64,000 nt of DNA. It comes from Candidatus Pollutiaquabacter sp. (GTDB lineage: Bacteria > Bacteroidota > Bacteroidia > AKYH767-A > 2013-40CM-41-45). The DNA lies in the NCBI GenBank assembly GCA_947465495.1, contig CANIAS010000006.1, positions 1 to 64,000 on the forward strand, written 5' to 3'. Below, piece after piece: positions 15,242 through 24,639 of this stretch. Made by a program: the position numbers and the translations under genes. The number at the start of each line of letters is the position of its first letter. The first letter of the stretch is position 1. The notes beneath the pieces were generated by a model, which was given only the letters and a program-made list of their open reading frames with translations, had not been told where the DNA came from and ran no database searches.

Positions 15242-17041
15242 ATGGCCAAGAAGAACAACCAAAAATTAACCGTCGAAAATAACGCTAAGTTGTCGGTGGT
15301 TTTCTGGGTTGTACTTATACTCGTAGTCGTTCCTGTACTGTCTCGATTGGTTACCGGATTTTTTCTAAATATCGACGACGACCTGTTCTTTACTAATAAT
15401 CCATTTATAAAGTCGATTTCATTTACGAACATTGGTCAAATCTTTACTTCTTATTATGGAGGCAACTATCACCCGATAACAACATTGATTGAAGCGGTTG
15501 AATTCAGCCTCTTCGGCTTGAATCCATCGGCATTTCATGCGGTTAGTCTCTTAGTACATGTATTAAACACCTATTTGGTTTTCTTAGTGGCTGGCAAGTT
15601 CTCGAAGCGTTTCGAGTTCAAAGCAATCGTCACTTTTTTATTTGTGCTTCATCCGATGCACATTGAACCCGTAGCATGGATTGCTGACAAGACGGATCTT
15701 TACTATACGGCTTTTTTTCTGGGAGCTTTATTGAATTACATCAGGTACCTTCAAGATGATCAACGGGTGCGACTGGTATATACTTTCTTGCTGTTCCTCC
15801 TTTCACTTGGTTGTAAACCAGCGGCGATTTGTTTGCCAATGATGCTGCTTTTGTTAGACTATCATTTTGATCGACCCCTTCAAAAAGAGATGTTGTTTAA
15901 ATCGGCAACTATTTTGATCGCTGCTGGATTTGCCCTCGTCACCTTTTATTCGTTGGATGCTGAAAATAAAATTACCAATCTGTTGATGCCAGACTATTCA
16001 CTGGTGCAGCGGTTATTTGTAGTCAACTATACCTTCGCTTATTATATTTTTCGATTCGTTGTTCCAACCAACCTGTCCGTTCTGCATCTTGCTCCTGCTG
16101 AATTGCCGTTCTATTATTACCTCACTCCGCTATTTAATCTCATTGTGATATGGGCGGCATTTCGTGTTAAGCAAAAGGTTAAACTGGTTTGGACAGGCTT
16201 GTTATTCTATGCGATTGCCATCGGCCTTGTCCTGCAATTGCTGCCATCCGGATATAATATTGTTGCGGAAAGGTACACCTACCTCCCATACATTGGATTG
16301 TCGCTGGCATTTGCCGCAATTTATTTTGCGATAGAGAACAACTCGTTGAATCTACCCGATTTTTTTCGTAAGAATCGAATGGCTTTGATGCTGGTTTATT
16401 TTGGCTGCTTGACCGTGCTATCTTATGCTCGGGTGTCTGAATGGAAGGATTTGCTGACGATTAATCGATCTATTGCCGAACGCAATCCGGAATCTTCCTA
16501 CGCTCAATTGTCGGCTGCTTTTCAGGAGATGAGTGCCGGTAATATTGAGAATGCCCGCAACTACGTTGCTGTAGCGGAAGAGGTTGATCCTGATGATGCT
16601 GAGGTCCAGTTTTTTAAGGGCAAACTTTATTACCAATTGAAAGAAAATGAAGTGTCGCTGAATGCGTTTCAGCGTGCTAAGTTGTTGAGTAGTCAGCAAA
16701 AAGAGCTGACCGAGTATCTTGCAATTCTATATTTTGAAAACAGCAAGATGGATTCTGCGGAGTTTTATTTTACGCAGTTGATTACTAGGGATACGACACG
16801 CAATTCTTCATATTATTCTAATCGTGCCATATGTCGTTTCTACTTGACGAAGTATGTGGATGCAATCAAGGATTATGATGCGGCGCTTCAGATAGATCCG
16901 AACATGATGAATGCCGTTGGCGAACGAGGACTTTGTTATGTAAAATTGAACGACAAAGAAAAAGCGTGCAAAGATCTTTCTCAGGCAGTGGCTGCAGGCA
17001 TGGAAGATTATCGCAAAGACCTGGAAGAAAATTGCAGGTGA
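15242..17041 (+). CDS. Second TMTC-like membrane/TPR protein (putative GT-C glycosyltransferase)
   Basis: This protein of about 599 residues shares the plan of the protein at 2903-4879. Its first membrane segment is near 20-42. Next comes the loop IDDDLFFTNNPFI, parallel to LDDESVYVNN in the paralogue, then NYHPITTLIEA, then LHPMHIEPVAWIADKTDLYY, parallel to HPVHSEVVASVKSRDEIL. About ten hydrophobic segments reach residue 395. TPR repeats fill about 410-595, ending YVDAIKDYDAALQIDPNMMNAVGERG. I infer a polyprenyl-sugar-dependent transferase of the TMTC group; the acceptor is unknown. The start is the ATG at 15242, since the upstream in-frame TTG is unlikely. It follows the VIT1-type gene by 35 bp and may share its transcript. 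Confidence 0.8.
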   Translation: MAKKNNQKLTVENNAKLSVVFWVVLILVVVPVLSRLVTGFFLNIDDDLFFTNNPFIKSISFTNIGQIFTSYYGGNYHPITTLIEAVEFSLFGLNPSAFHAVSLLVHVLNTYLVFLVAGKFSKRFEFKAIVTFLFVLHPMHIEPVAWIADKTDLYYTAFFLGALLNYIRYLQDDQRVRLVYTFLLFLLSLGCKPAAICLPMMLLLLDYHFDRPLQKEMLFKSATILIAAGFALVTFYSLDAENKITNLLMPDYSLVQRLFVVNYTFAYYIFRFVVPTNLSVLHLAPAELPFYYYLTPLFNLIVIWAAFRVKQKVKLVWTGLLFYAIAIGLVLQLLPSGYNIVAERYTYLPYIGLSLAFAAIYFAIENNSLNLPDFFRKNRMALMLVYFGCLTVLSYARVSEWKDLLTINRSIAERNPESSYAQLSAAFQEMSAGNIENARNYVAVAEEVDPDDAEVQFFKGKLYYQLKENEVSLNAFQRAKLLSSQQKELTEYLAILYFENSKMDSAEFYFTQLITRDTTRNSSYYSNRAICRFYLTKYVDAIKDYDAALQIDPNMMNAVGERGLCYVKLNDKEKACKDLSQAVAAGMEDYRKDLEENCR

Positions 17042-17127
17042 TGTTATGTTATAATTGTTATGCGTGTTGACGAGATTATTTTATCTTACATCTTAAAAAA
17101 AACCAACTAACATTTAAATCAAATACT

Positions 17128-17601
17128 ATGAATCTCCAAAATGTAAAAACTTCCATACTAGTTTTTCTTCTAAGTCTAGGCTTCGTTTTTTCTTGCAAAA
17201 AGGATGATAATAGCCCTACCAGCAACACTCCGTCAACCATACAAGCAACTATTCAAAGTAATGTTCAAAGTGGAACATGGCGAATCACTAAATTTTTTGA
17301 TTCTGGAATGGATGAAACGAGCCATTTTACCGGGTATAATTTTACCTTTAATAGTGCTAGTGTGTTGAATGCAACGAATGGGATGAATAATTATAATGGC
17401 ACTTGGAGTATAACAGATAGTAACAGCAATGACGATAGTCAAGATGATTTGAACTTTAATATCTATTTCAACTTAACGAATGATTTTTTAGATTTAAATG
17501 ATGATTGGGATTTTGTGTCGCAAACATCTACCAAAATTGAATTAATAGATAGTAGCGGTGGCAATGGCGGGACAGATTATTTAACATTCGAAAGGAATTA
17601 A
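17128..17601 (+). CDS. Small lipocalin-like lipoprotein
   Basis: This 157-residue protein has an N-terminal hydrophobic segment ending in a lipobox (LLSLGFVFSC) and a linker KKDDNSPTSNTPST. The mature part begins SGTWRITKFFDSGMDETSHFTGYNFTF and contains a second YNGTWSI turn and a C-terminal DYLTFERN strand. This resembles the short lipocalin-like lipoproteins common in Bacteroidota. Its role is unknown. It appears to stand alone, with 86 bp upstream and 166 bp downstream free of genes. Confidence 0.75.
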   Translation: MNLQNVKTSILVFLLSLGFVFSCKKDDNSPTSNTPSTIQATIQSNVQSGTWRITKFFDSGMDETSHFTGYNFTFNSASVLNATNGMNNYNGTWSITDSNSNDDSQDDLNFNIYFNLTNDFLDLNDDWDFVSQTSTKIELIDSSGGNGGTDYLTFERN

Positions 17602-17767
17602 AGGACGAGCTCAACAGCATCCTTTTAATTCAATGGTGGGAGTGCTGAAAAATTGATACGTACTTTCAAAATGGTAAGCGCAATTAGTTTCATCGGATAA
17701 TTCATCAAAAGTATATTTCTAGTAGCCCTCCATGAAATACTAATATTGCCACAAGACGCATCACAAA

Positions 17768-18529
17768 ATGATTATTCAATTTACCCGCCACGGCAAAACG
17801 TTTCATGCGGATATGAACCATCCGCATGATATTTCCATAGCACTTATACCGGGCGAAGGTTCAGTTCACGCTTTTTATATTCCATCTGTACGTATTGAGC
17901 CGTTTCGTGCAGGAAACTTTGTGGGAGATGTACTACAGGGTGGAGCTTGTAACGTTAACAATGTATATTTCAATCCACATGGCAATGGTACGCATACCGA
18001 AACCGTCGGGCATATTTCCAGGGAAAAGGAGAGTATTCAGGAGTGCTTGACGACATTTTGGTTCATGGCGACCCTTGTGTCGGTGCAGCCGTCACGAGTA
18101 TTTGATGATTGGGTAATCCTTCCCGATCAATTGATGAAGGCCTTGGCAAGCCATCCAGAAGCTTTGATAATACGGACGCGACCTAATGGTGAGCAGAAGA
18201 AAAAGCATCATTATTCCGGTTCAAATCCGGCGTTTTTGCATGCGGATGCGGCGGCCTTGATTCGCGATGCAGGGGTAAAGCACTTATTGATTGACCTACC
18301 TTCTGTCGATAAAGAGGAGGATCAAGGTGTCTTGGCAGCCCATCATGCCTTTTGGAACTACCCGGACAATACCAGAAAGGATGCAACCATTACCGAATTG
18401 ATTTATGTACCGGATGAACTGAAAGATGGTGATTATTTACTCAACTTACAGACTATCAGCATTATGAACGATGCCAGCCCGTCTAAGCCGGTACTTTACA
18501 AATTATTTCATCAGTCCGGAGATTTCTAA
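17768..18529 (+). CDS. Cyclase-family metal-dependent hydrolase (kynurenine-formamidase-like fold)
   Basis: The 253-residue protein carries HGNGTHTETVGHI (about 77-89), matching the HxGTHxDxPxH metal site of the cyclase/kynurenine formamidase family (PF04199), but with Glu-Thr-Val-Gly in place of Asp-x-Pro-x. The C-terminal half includes HLLIDLPSVDKEEDQGVLAAHHAFW, a family feature that supplies further active-site residues. No tryptophan-degradation gene is nearby, so kynurenine formamidase activity cannot be claimed; other amide or lactone hydrolysis is equally possible. The gene stands alone, with a weak TAATATTG box about 30 bp upstream. Confidence 0.78.
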   Translation: MIIQFTRHGKTFHADMNHPHDISIALIPGEGSVHAFYIPSVRIEPFRAGNFVGDVLQGGACNVNNVYFNPHGNGTHTETVGHISREKESIQECLTTFWFMATLVSVQPSRVFDDWVILPDQLMKALASHPEALIIRTRPNGEQKKKHHYSGSNPAFLHADAAALIRDAGVKHLLIDLPSVDKEEDQGVLAAHHAFWNYPDNTRKDATITELIYVPDELKDGDYLLNLQTISIMNDASPSKPVLYKLFHQSGDF

Positions 18530-18850
18530 TACTCTAGTTTATTGATTGTCAATCACCTGCGTTCAAAGGAATCTGGGTTGCATCTTCATTAATAATAATG
18601 ATTGTAAATTATTAATATTATACAATCATTTGAATAATAACCGATTCAAGGTAATTTCAATCCAAAAGGGACGTTTGTACCTTATCGAAGTTATTAACGC
18701 AATAATTTTAACTTTTTTTTTCAGAATTATGCGATTTAAGCCACTTTCTAATAAATTTGCGGCGACTAAAAATGACTTTTTGGTGACCATGTCCAAAGTC
18801 ATTTGTTCAAACGTCCAAAATCAGGACACCAGATCGCTAACAAAACTGAT
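18530..18850. promoter_or_regulatory. Regulatory gap before the act-cox operon
   Basis: This gap of about 320 bp holds no gene. It contains a perfect 10-bp dyad, AATGATTGTA (18597-18606) and TACAATCATT (18621-18630), with a 14-nt AT-only spacer. A small palindrome, TGATTGtCAATCA, sits next to the cyclase stop. TAAATTTG at 18752-18759 matches the Bacteroidota -7 box; the predicted leader to the actA ATG is about 85 nt. The -33 region is not a clear match. Confidence 0.55.
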
Positions 18851-20107
18851 ATGAGCATTATCGGCCGCATCAAGAAATCAAGTCTAACGTACTCTCTTTT
18901 CATCGTCGCATTTTTTGCTGTCTTGACAGTGTCCGCACAGGATGCTGCTTCAACGCAAGATGGTGAGGCACTCTTCAAAGCCAACTGTGCCAGTTGCCAT
19001 GCGGTGAAGGAAAAAATGATCGGTCCTGCGCTGAAAGGAATTGAAACGCGCCGCTCTGAAGAGTGGATTTTGAAGTGGGTGAAAAATTCATCGGCAGTTA
19101 TCAAATCTGGTGATGACTATGCAGTAAAGCTCTACAACGACAATAACAAAGTTGCCATGCCATCCTTCAATCTGAAGGATGCTGAGATTAATTCCATTCT
19201 CGCGTACATCAAAGTCGAGGCTGCCAAGCCAGATGCAGTTCCTGGTGGTGCAGGTGTTCCTGGTGCAGCTCCTGTTCAGGAAGAAAAGCCTATCGGATTA
19301 TATCTCCTGATTGCGGCCATTGTTCTTTTATTATTAGCTGGCATGCTTGGCCGGGTGCAACAAATTCTTGAGCGTACGGTCCGCCAGCGTGAAGGATTGC
19401 CTGAGCCGGTACCAATGAGTCGTAAAGCAGCGGCCATTCATTGGGCGCGCAACAACAAGAAATTAGTAGCTGTATTGCTTCTCGTCTTTGTAAGTTGGGG
19501 AAGTGTTAAAGGTTGGTATACGTTGAAAAATATTGGCGTTATGCAAGGATACACGCCTGATCAACCAATCAAATATTCACATAAGTTACATGCTGGTGAG
19601 ATGCAGATTCAGTGTATCTACTGCCACAGTGGTGCTGAGCGTGGCAAAGTTGCCGGGATTCCATCTGCCAATGTTTGTATGAACTGTCACAAATATGTTC
19701 GCAAAGGACCTGAAACAGGGACAGAAGAAATTGCTAAAATCTACAAGGCGCTGGACTACGATCCTGATAAAGGCACGTATGGTCCAAACCCTAAACCAAT
19801 TCAATGGGTGCGTGTTCACAACCTTCCTGATCTGGCTTATTTTAACCATGGTCAGCACGTAGCTGTCGGAAAGATTGCTTGTCAAACTTGCCATGGTCCA
19901 GTCCAAGATAGTATGACCGTAGTTGGTCAATATTCACCGCTCACGATGGGTTGGTGTATTGATTGCCATCGCCGTACTGAAGTTAAAATGGCTGGGAATG
20001 CCTATTACAACGATTATCATAAAGAGTTGCTTTCAAAGCCAGGTGCTGATTCCATCATCACCGTCTCTGAAATCGGCGGCTTGGAATGTGCTCGTTGCCA
20101 CTATTAA
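18851..20107 (+). CDS. actA: Alternative complex III multihaem cytochrome c subunit ActA, with an extra N-terminal cytochrome c domain
   Basis: ActA carries electrons out of alternative complex III, a quinol oxidase complex replacing bc1. The protein of about 418 residues has six CXXCH haem motifs. CASCH sits near residue 46 in an N-terminal monohaem cytochrome c domain (HAVKEKMIGPALKG, MPSF as methionine ligand region). CIYCH, CMNCH, CQTCH, CIDCH and CARCH lie in the C-terminal pentahaem part, which is the ActA proper. A signal-anchor segment precedes the first domain and two hydrophobic stretches lie between domains (about 155-180 and 210-230). The start is the ATG at 18851 (MSIIGRIKKS); the ORF track start 48 bp upstream lies in the leader. 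It is the first gene of actABCDEF-coxBA. Confidence 0.93.
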   Translation: MSIIGRIKKSSLTYSLFIVAFFAVLTVSAQDAASTQDGEALFKANCASCHAVKEKMIGPALKGIETRRSEEWILKWVKNSSAVIKSGDDYAVKLYNDNNKVAMPSFNLKDAEINSILAYIKVEAAKPDAVPGGAGVPGAAPVQEEKPIGLYLLIAAIVLLLLAGMLGRVQQILERTVRQREGLPEPVPMSRKAAAIHWARNNKKLVAVLLLVFVSWGSVKGWYTLKNIGVMQGYTPDQPIKYSHKLHAGEMQIQCIYCHSGAERGKVAGIPSANVCMNCHKYVRKGPETGTEEIAKIYKALDYDPDKGTYGPNPKPIQWVRVHNLPDLAYFNHGQHVAVGKIACQTCHGPVQDSMTVVGQYSPLTMGWCIDCHRRTEVKMAGNAYYNDYHKELLSKPGADSIITVSEIGGLECARCHY

Positions 20108-20169
20108 TCGTCCACTGTACGGAATTACCGTTTCAAATACAGTCAAAGCACTTATTATAACACTACCCG

Positions 20170-23100
20170 ATGAGCCAACGCTATTGGAAAGGAATGGAGG
20201 AATTACGGAACGAACCGGAATTCAACCGTCTTAAGAACAACGAGTTTTACGAGAATCTTCCGCTCGATGAAGTGATGCAGAAGAAGTCGGACGATGTCTC
20301 ATTGACGCCGCGCCGCGACTTCCTTAAATTTCTCGGCTTTGGTGTCGCCGCTGCTTCATTGGCAGCTTGCGAAGCGCCAGTTCGTAAAACGATTCCCTAC
20401 CTGATTCGCCCTGATCAGATTACTCCGGGTATCGCTAACTGGTATGCTTCGACCTACTTCGATGGCTACGATTATTGCAGTGTGCTGGTAAAGACCCGCG
20501 ATGGTCGTCCAATCAAGTTAGAAGGAAATACGTTGAGTAGTGTCACCAAAGGCGGTGTCAATGCTCGTGTACAAGCCAGCATTCTTTCATTGTATGATTC
20601 TGTTCGTTATAAGTCTCCGATGATTGGTGGCAAATCTGCCAGTTGGTCGGAAGTTGACGGAGAAGTAGCAGGAAAATTAGCTGGGATTGCTGCTAAAGGC
20701 GGTAAGATTCGCATCCTTTCTTCAACGGTGAACAGTCCTTCTACGTTGAAAGTAATTGGTGATTTTGCGACCAAGTTCCCGACGGCCAAGCACATCCAAT
20801 ACGATGCAGTTTCTGCGTCAGCGATGCGTCAAGCTAATATGGAGAGTTTTGGGGTGAACGCTATTCCTTCCTACAGCCTAGATAAGGCTGAGGTTATCGT
20901 TAGTCTTGGCGCTGACTTCCTGGTAAACTGGATTTCCCCAGTGGAACATTCCAAGCAGTATGCAGCTACGCGAAAACTCGACGATGGTAAAAAGTCCATG
21001 TCGCGACACATTCAATTTGAGTCTGCGCTTTCTGTGACGGGTTCTAATGCTGATCAACGAGTAACAGTTAAGCCTTCTCAGCAGATGGCAGTAGCCACAG
21101 CTCTTTATAATGCGGTTGCTGCTAAATCAGGCGCAACGCCTGTCGCTTCGTCTGCTAGTGGTGAACTTCAAAAAACTGTCAACACAGTAGCGGAAGAATT
21201 ATTGAGTAGTAAAGGTAAATCAGTGGTCCTCTGCGGAATCAATAATGTGGCGCTGCAAAACGTTGTGAACGGAATCAACGCATTGTTGGGCAACTACGGC
21301 AGTACCATCGATCTTGATAATTACAGTAACCTGCGTAATGGATCAGATGCGGATATGGCAGGGTTGATGGACGAACTGTCCAAAGGTGAGGTAGCCGCTT
21401 TGTTGGTATACAATTGCAATCCAGTTTATACTCATCCTAAAGGTGCAGACATTGCCAAGGCGATGAAAAGCATCGAATTGACGGTCGCTTTCTCGGATCG
21501 CCCGGATGAGACAGCTTCCATGTGTGGTTACAATTGTCCAGATTTACACCAACTTGAATCGTGGAATGATTTTGAACCACGCCACGGAGCTTATTCATTA
21601 TCACAACCTACCATTTCTCCACTCTTTGATGCTCGTCAGATGCAAGAGAGTTTGATGAATTGGTCTGGAAATCCAGGTAACTACCACGATTACTTGCGTG
21701 CAAATTGGAGTGCAAAGGCAACTTCTTGGGAAAAAGCATTGCAAGACGGTCTCGTAGAGACCACAGGTGGTACTGTTGCACAACCGTATACCTGTAAGGC
21801 AGATTTATCAGCAGCAGCGAATACTGCTTCAGCCACCTCCGGGATGGAGCTGGTGATTTACGAAAAGACCGGTATCGGAAATGGTGCACAAGCCAATAAT
21901 CCTTGGCTCCAGGAACTTCCTGATCCAATCACCAAGATTACCTGGGATAATTACTTAACTGTTTCTCCTGCGGATGCTCGCGAAAAAGGATGGAAACAAG
22001 GCAATGTTATCACTATTAAAGTAGGAAATTCATCCGTTAAGGCTCCTGTAGTTGTTCAGCCTGGTCAAGCAGTTGGTACGGTTGGTATTGCACTCGGCTA
22101 TGGCCGTACGGTTGCCGGTAAAGTTGCTGACAACCGTGGTGTCAATGCCTACCAATTGGTAGGTATGGAGGGTTCTACGTTGAGCTATAATCTTTCTGGC
22201 GTGTCTATCGATAAGACCACGGACGATGATTACGTACTTGCAGGAACACAGACTCACCATACGATGATGGGTCGTGAGATTGTGAAAGAAACAACTCTCG
22301 GCGCATGGATCAAAAATCCTAAGGCAGGAAATCCTGAGGAGCTTTTCGAAGTACATGTTGGACATGAAAAAACAGAGAAGCCCGCTGAAGAAGTTAGTTT
22401 GTGGGATAATCATGAAGATGGTCACCACCACTGGGGGATGGCTATCGATTTGAATTCCTGTACAGGTTGTGGATCTTGCGTTGTAGCCTGTACTGCTGAG
22501 AACAATGTTCCTGTAGTCGGTAAAGACGAGGTACAGCGCAGTCGTGAAATGCATTGGATGCGAATTGACCGTTATTATTCGAGCGATGCGGATCCAAAAG
22601 AAGGAGAAAGCGGCGACATCAAGTTGATGGAAATTCCGAGCGATAATCCGCGAGTCGTTTTCCAGCCGGTCATGTGTCAGCATTGCGCGCATGCTCCTTG
22701 CGAAACAGTTTGTCCGGTGATCGCTACCAGTCATAGCTCAGAGGGATTGAACCAAATGACGTATAACCGTTGTGTAGGTACCCGTTATTGCGCGAACAAC
22801 TGTCCATACAAAGTACGTCGCTTCAACTGGTTCAAATATTCCGACAACGAGCAATTCGCAACGAATATCTCGATGAACGACGATCTTGGTAAGATGGTCT
22901 TGAATCCGGATGTGACAGTTCGTGCACGTGGTGTCATGGAAAAATGTTCCATGTGCGTGCAACGTATCCAGGAAGGTAAGCTCAATGCGAAGCGTGCCGG
23001 ACAGCCAATTTCAGACGGACAAATTCAAACGGCCTGTGCGCAGTCGTGTCCTACCAATGCCATTACCTTCGGTGATTTCCGTAATAAGGAAAGCCGTTTG

Positions 23101-23217
23101 AATAAGCTTTGGGATCCTAAAGGACGTAGCTACCACTTGCTCGGCGAGTTGAACGTTCAGCCGAACGTCTACTATCAGACCAAGGTTCGTAACATCGAAG
23201 AGGGAAAAGAAGCCTGA
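20170..23217 (+). CDS. actB: Alternative complex III iron-sulfur subunit ActB (molybdopterin-oxidoreductase-like/ferredoxin fusion)
   Basis: ActB is the large periplasmic subunit of alternative complex III. At 1015 residues it fuses a molybdopterin-oxidoreductase-like part (about 70-720), which in this family binds no molybdenum cofactor, to a four-cluster ferredoxin-like part (about 755-1000). Cysteine motifs: CTGCGSCVVAC, CQHCAHAPCETVCP, CVGTRYCANNCP and CSMC...CAQSCP. A twin-arginine signal (TPRRDFLKFLGFG, about 47-59) follows an N-terminal extension of about 45 residues, which is usual for this protein; it implies folded export by Tat. ASLAACEAP after the hydrophobic stretch may be a lipobox. 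Spacing to actA is 62 bp. Confidence 0.95.
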   Translation: MSQRYWKGMEELRNEPEFNRLKNNEFYENLPLDEVMQKKSDDVSLTPRRDFLKFLGFGVAAASLAACEAPVRKTIPYLIRPDQITPGIANWYASTYFDGYDYCSVLVKTRDGRPIKLEGNTLSSVTKGGVNARVQASILSLYDSVRYKSPMIGGKSASWSEVDGEVAGKLAGIAAKGGKIRILSSTVNSPSTLKVIGDFATKFPTAKHIQYDAVSASAMRQANMESFGVNAIPSYSLDKAEVIVSLGADFLVNWISPVEHSKQYAATRKLDDGKKSMSRHIQFESALSVTGSNADQRVTVKPSQQMAVATALYNAVAAKSGATPVASSASGELQKTVNTVAEELLSSKGKSVVLCGINNVALQNVVNGINALLGNYGSTIDLDNYSNLRNGSDADMAGLMDELSKGEVAALLVYNCNPVYTHPKGADIAKAMKSIELTVAFSDRPDETASMCGYNCPDLHQLESWNDFEPRHGAYSLSQPTISPLFDARQMQESLMNWSGNPGNYHDYLRANWSAKATSWEKALQDGLVETTGGTVAQPYTCKADLSAAANTASATSGMELVIYEKTGIGNGAQANNPWLQELPDPITKITWDNYLTVSPADAREKGWKQGNVITIKVGNSSVKAPVVVQPGQAVGTVGIALGYGRTVAGKVADNRGVNAYQLVGMEGSTLSYNLSGVSIDKTTDDDYVLAGTQTHHTMMGREIVKETTLGAWIKNPKAGNPEELFEVHVGHEKTEKPAEEVSLWDNHEDGHHHWGMAIDLNSCTGCGSCVVACTAENNVPVVGKDEVQRSREMHWMRIDRYYSSDADPKEGESGDIKLMEIPSDNPRVVFQPVMCQHCAHAPCETVCPVIATSHSSEGLNQMTYNRCVGTRYCANNCPYKVRRFNWFKYSDNEQFATNISMNDDLGKMVLNPDVTVRARGVMEKCSMCVQRIQEGKLNAKRAGQPISDGQIQTACAQSCPTNAITFGDFRNKESRLNKLWDPKGRSYHLLGELNVQPNVYYQTKVRNIEEGKEA

Positions 23218-23251
23218 TCATTTATACTAGAAAAAGCATTCATTCAGCAAT

Positions 23252-24637
23252 ATGAGCCATGCATCCAACGAATCGGTCGTACGTGACCCTCTTATTCTAG
23301 GGAATAAGACGTATCACCAGATGACCGAAGAGATTTGCCGACCCATCGAAGGCAAAGCGAATAAATATTGGTGGGCCTCATTTATCGTTGCCTTTACGGC
23401 GATGATTTGGGGAATCATTTGTCTTTCCTATACGGTAGGTAACGGTATTGGATCGTGGGGAGCAAACAAGACTGTCGGTTGGGCGTGGGACATCACCAAC
23501 TTCGTTTGGTGGATCGGTATTGGTCACGCCGGCACCTTAATATCTGCGGTACTATTACTTTTCCGTCAGCGTTGGAGAATGTCTATCAACCGCTCAGCGG
23601 AGGCGATGACCATTTTCGCAGTTGTTTGCGCAGGACTTTTCCCCTTGTTCCACACGGGTCGGCCTTGGTTGGATTACTGGATGCTTCCACTTCCTAACCA
23701 GTTTGGTTCGTTGTGGGTGAATTTCAATTCGCCGCTTTTGTGGGACGTTTTCGCCATCTCGACGTACTTTTCGGTATCCTTGGTGTTCTGGTACCTCGGA
23801 CTGTTGCCTGATTTGGCGACGGTTCGTGATCGTTGTGTGAATCCGACCAAACGTTTCATCTATGGTGCACTCTCTTTCGGATGGAAGGGCACTGCACGCG
23901 ACTGGCATCGCTTCGAAGAAGTATCGTTAGTACTTGCTGGTCTTTCTACTCCTTTGGTACTGTCGGTTCACACCATTGTATCCTTTGACTTCGCAACGTC
24001 CATCGTACCGGGCTGGCACACGACCATTTTCCCTCCGTATTTCGTAGCTGGGGCTATCTTTTCTGGTTTTGCCATGGTGTTAACGCTCTTGATTATCGCG
24101 CGCAAGGTGTTGTCGCTGGAGCAATACATCACGATGCAACACATTGAGTTGATGAATAAAATCATCATTCTGACGGGTTCGATTGTTGGTGTAGCCTACA
24201 TCACCGAGTTCTTCATCGCTTGGTACTCAGGAGTAGAGTATGAATCCTACGCGTTTATGAATCGTGCGTTCGGTCCGTATTGGTGGGCCTACTGGAGTAT
24301 GATGACATGCAATGTAATCTCTCCGCAGTTGTTTTGGTTTAAGAAGATTCGTACCAGCATTACAGCAACGTTCTTGTTGTCAATTGTAGTTAACATTGGA
24401 ATGTGGTTTGAGCGCTTCGTAATTATCGTTACCTCGCTACACCGCGACTTCCTGCCATCCAGCTGGACGATGTATTCCCCAACTTATATCGAGGTAGGTA
24501 TTTTTGTCGGAACAATCGGGTTGTTTTTCACCCTGTTCTTAATATTCTCTCGTGTATTCCCTGTGATCGCTCTTGCAGAATTGAAGACGATCCTGAAGAA
24601 GACTGGTAATCAATACAAGAAAAAGAGCGTACTGTAA
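23252..24637 (+). CDS. actC: Alternative complex III NrfD-like membrane subunit ActC
   Basis: The 461-residue integral membrane protein of the NrfD/PsrC type has about ten hydrophobic helices. It binds menaquinol and passes electrons to the Fe-S part of ActB. Conserved stretches include NFVWWIGIGHAGTLISA, FHTGRPWLDYWMLPLPN and HTIVSFDFATSIVPGWHTTIFPPYFVAGAIFSG (quoted in part). It lies 34 bp downstream of actB and 2 bp upstream of actD. ActF is its structural relative in the same operon. Confidence 0.95.
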   Translation: MSHASNESVVRDPLILGNKTYHQMTEEICRPIEGKANKYWWASFIVAFTAMIWGIICLSYTVGNGIGSWGANKTVGWAWDITNFVWWIGIGHAGTLISAVLLLFRQRWRMSINRSAEAMTIFAVVCAGLFPLFHTGRPWLDYWMLPLPNQFGSLWVNFNSPLLWDVFAISTYFSVSLVFWYLGLLPDLATVRDRCVNPTKRFIYGALSFGWKGTARDWHRFEEVSLVLAGLSTPLVLSVHTIVSFDFATSIVPGWHTTIFPPYFVAGAIFSGFAMVLTLLIIARKVLSLEQYITMQHIELMNKIIILTGSIVGVAYITEFFIAWYSGVEYESYAFMNRAFGPYWWAYWSMMTCNVISPQLFWFKKIRTSITATFLLSIVVNIGMWFERFVIIVTSLHRDFLPSSWTMYSPTYIEVGIFVGTIGLFFTLFLIFSRVFPVIALAELKTILKKTGNQYKKKSVL

Positions 24638-24639
24638 AA

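Noticed and set aside
18542-18556. FNR/CRP-like site TTGATTGTCAATCAC near the respiratory operon
   Set aside because: The half-site spacing does not fit TTGAT-N4-ATCAA, and the site lies about 200 bp from the predicted promoter, beside the upstream stop codon.
18546-18854. 102-residue ORF in the gap before actA
   Set aside because: It covers the dyad and the predicted promoter, has no recognisable domain, and is AT-driven (Ile, Asn, Lys, Phe).
22030-22734. 234-residue minus-strand ORF inside actB
   Set aside because: It lies fully opposite the conserved ferredoxin part of actB and reads as a shadow frame rich in His, Arg and Thr.
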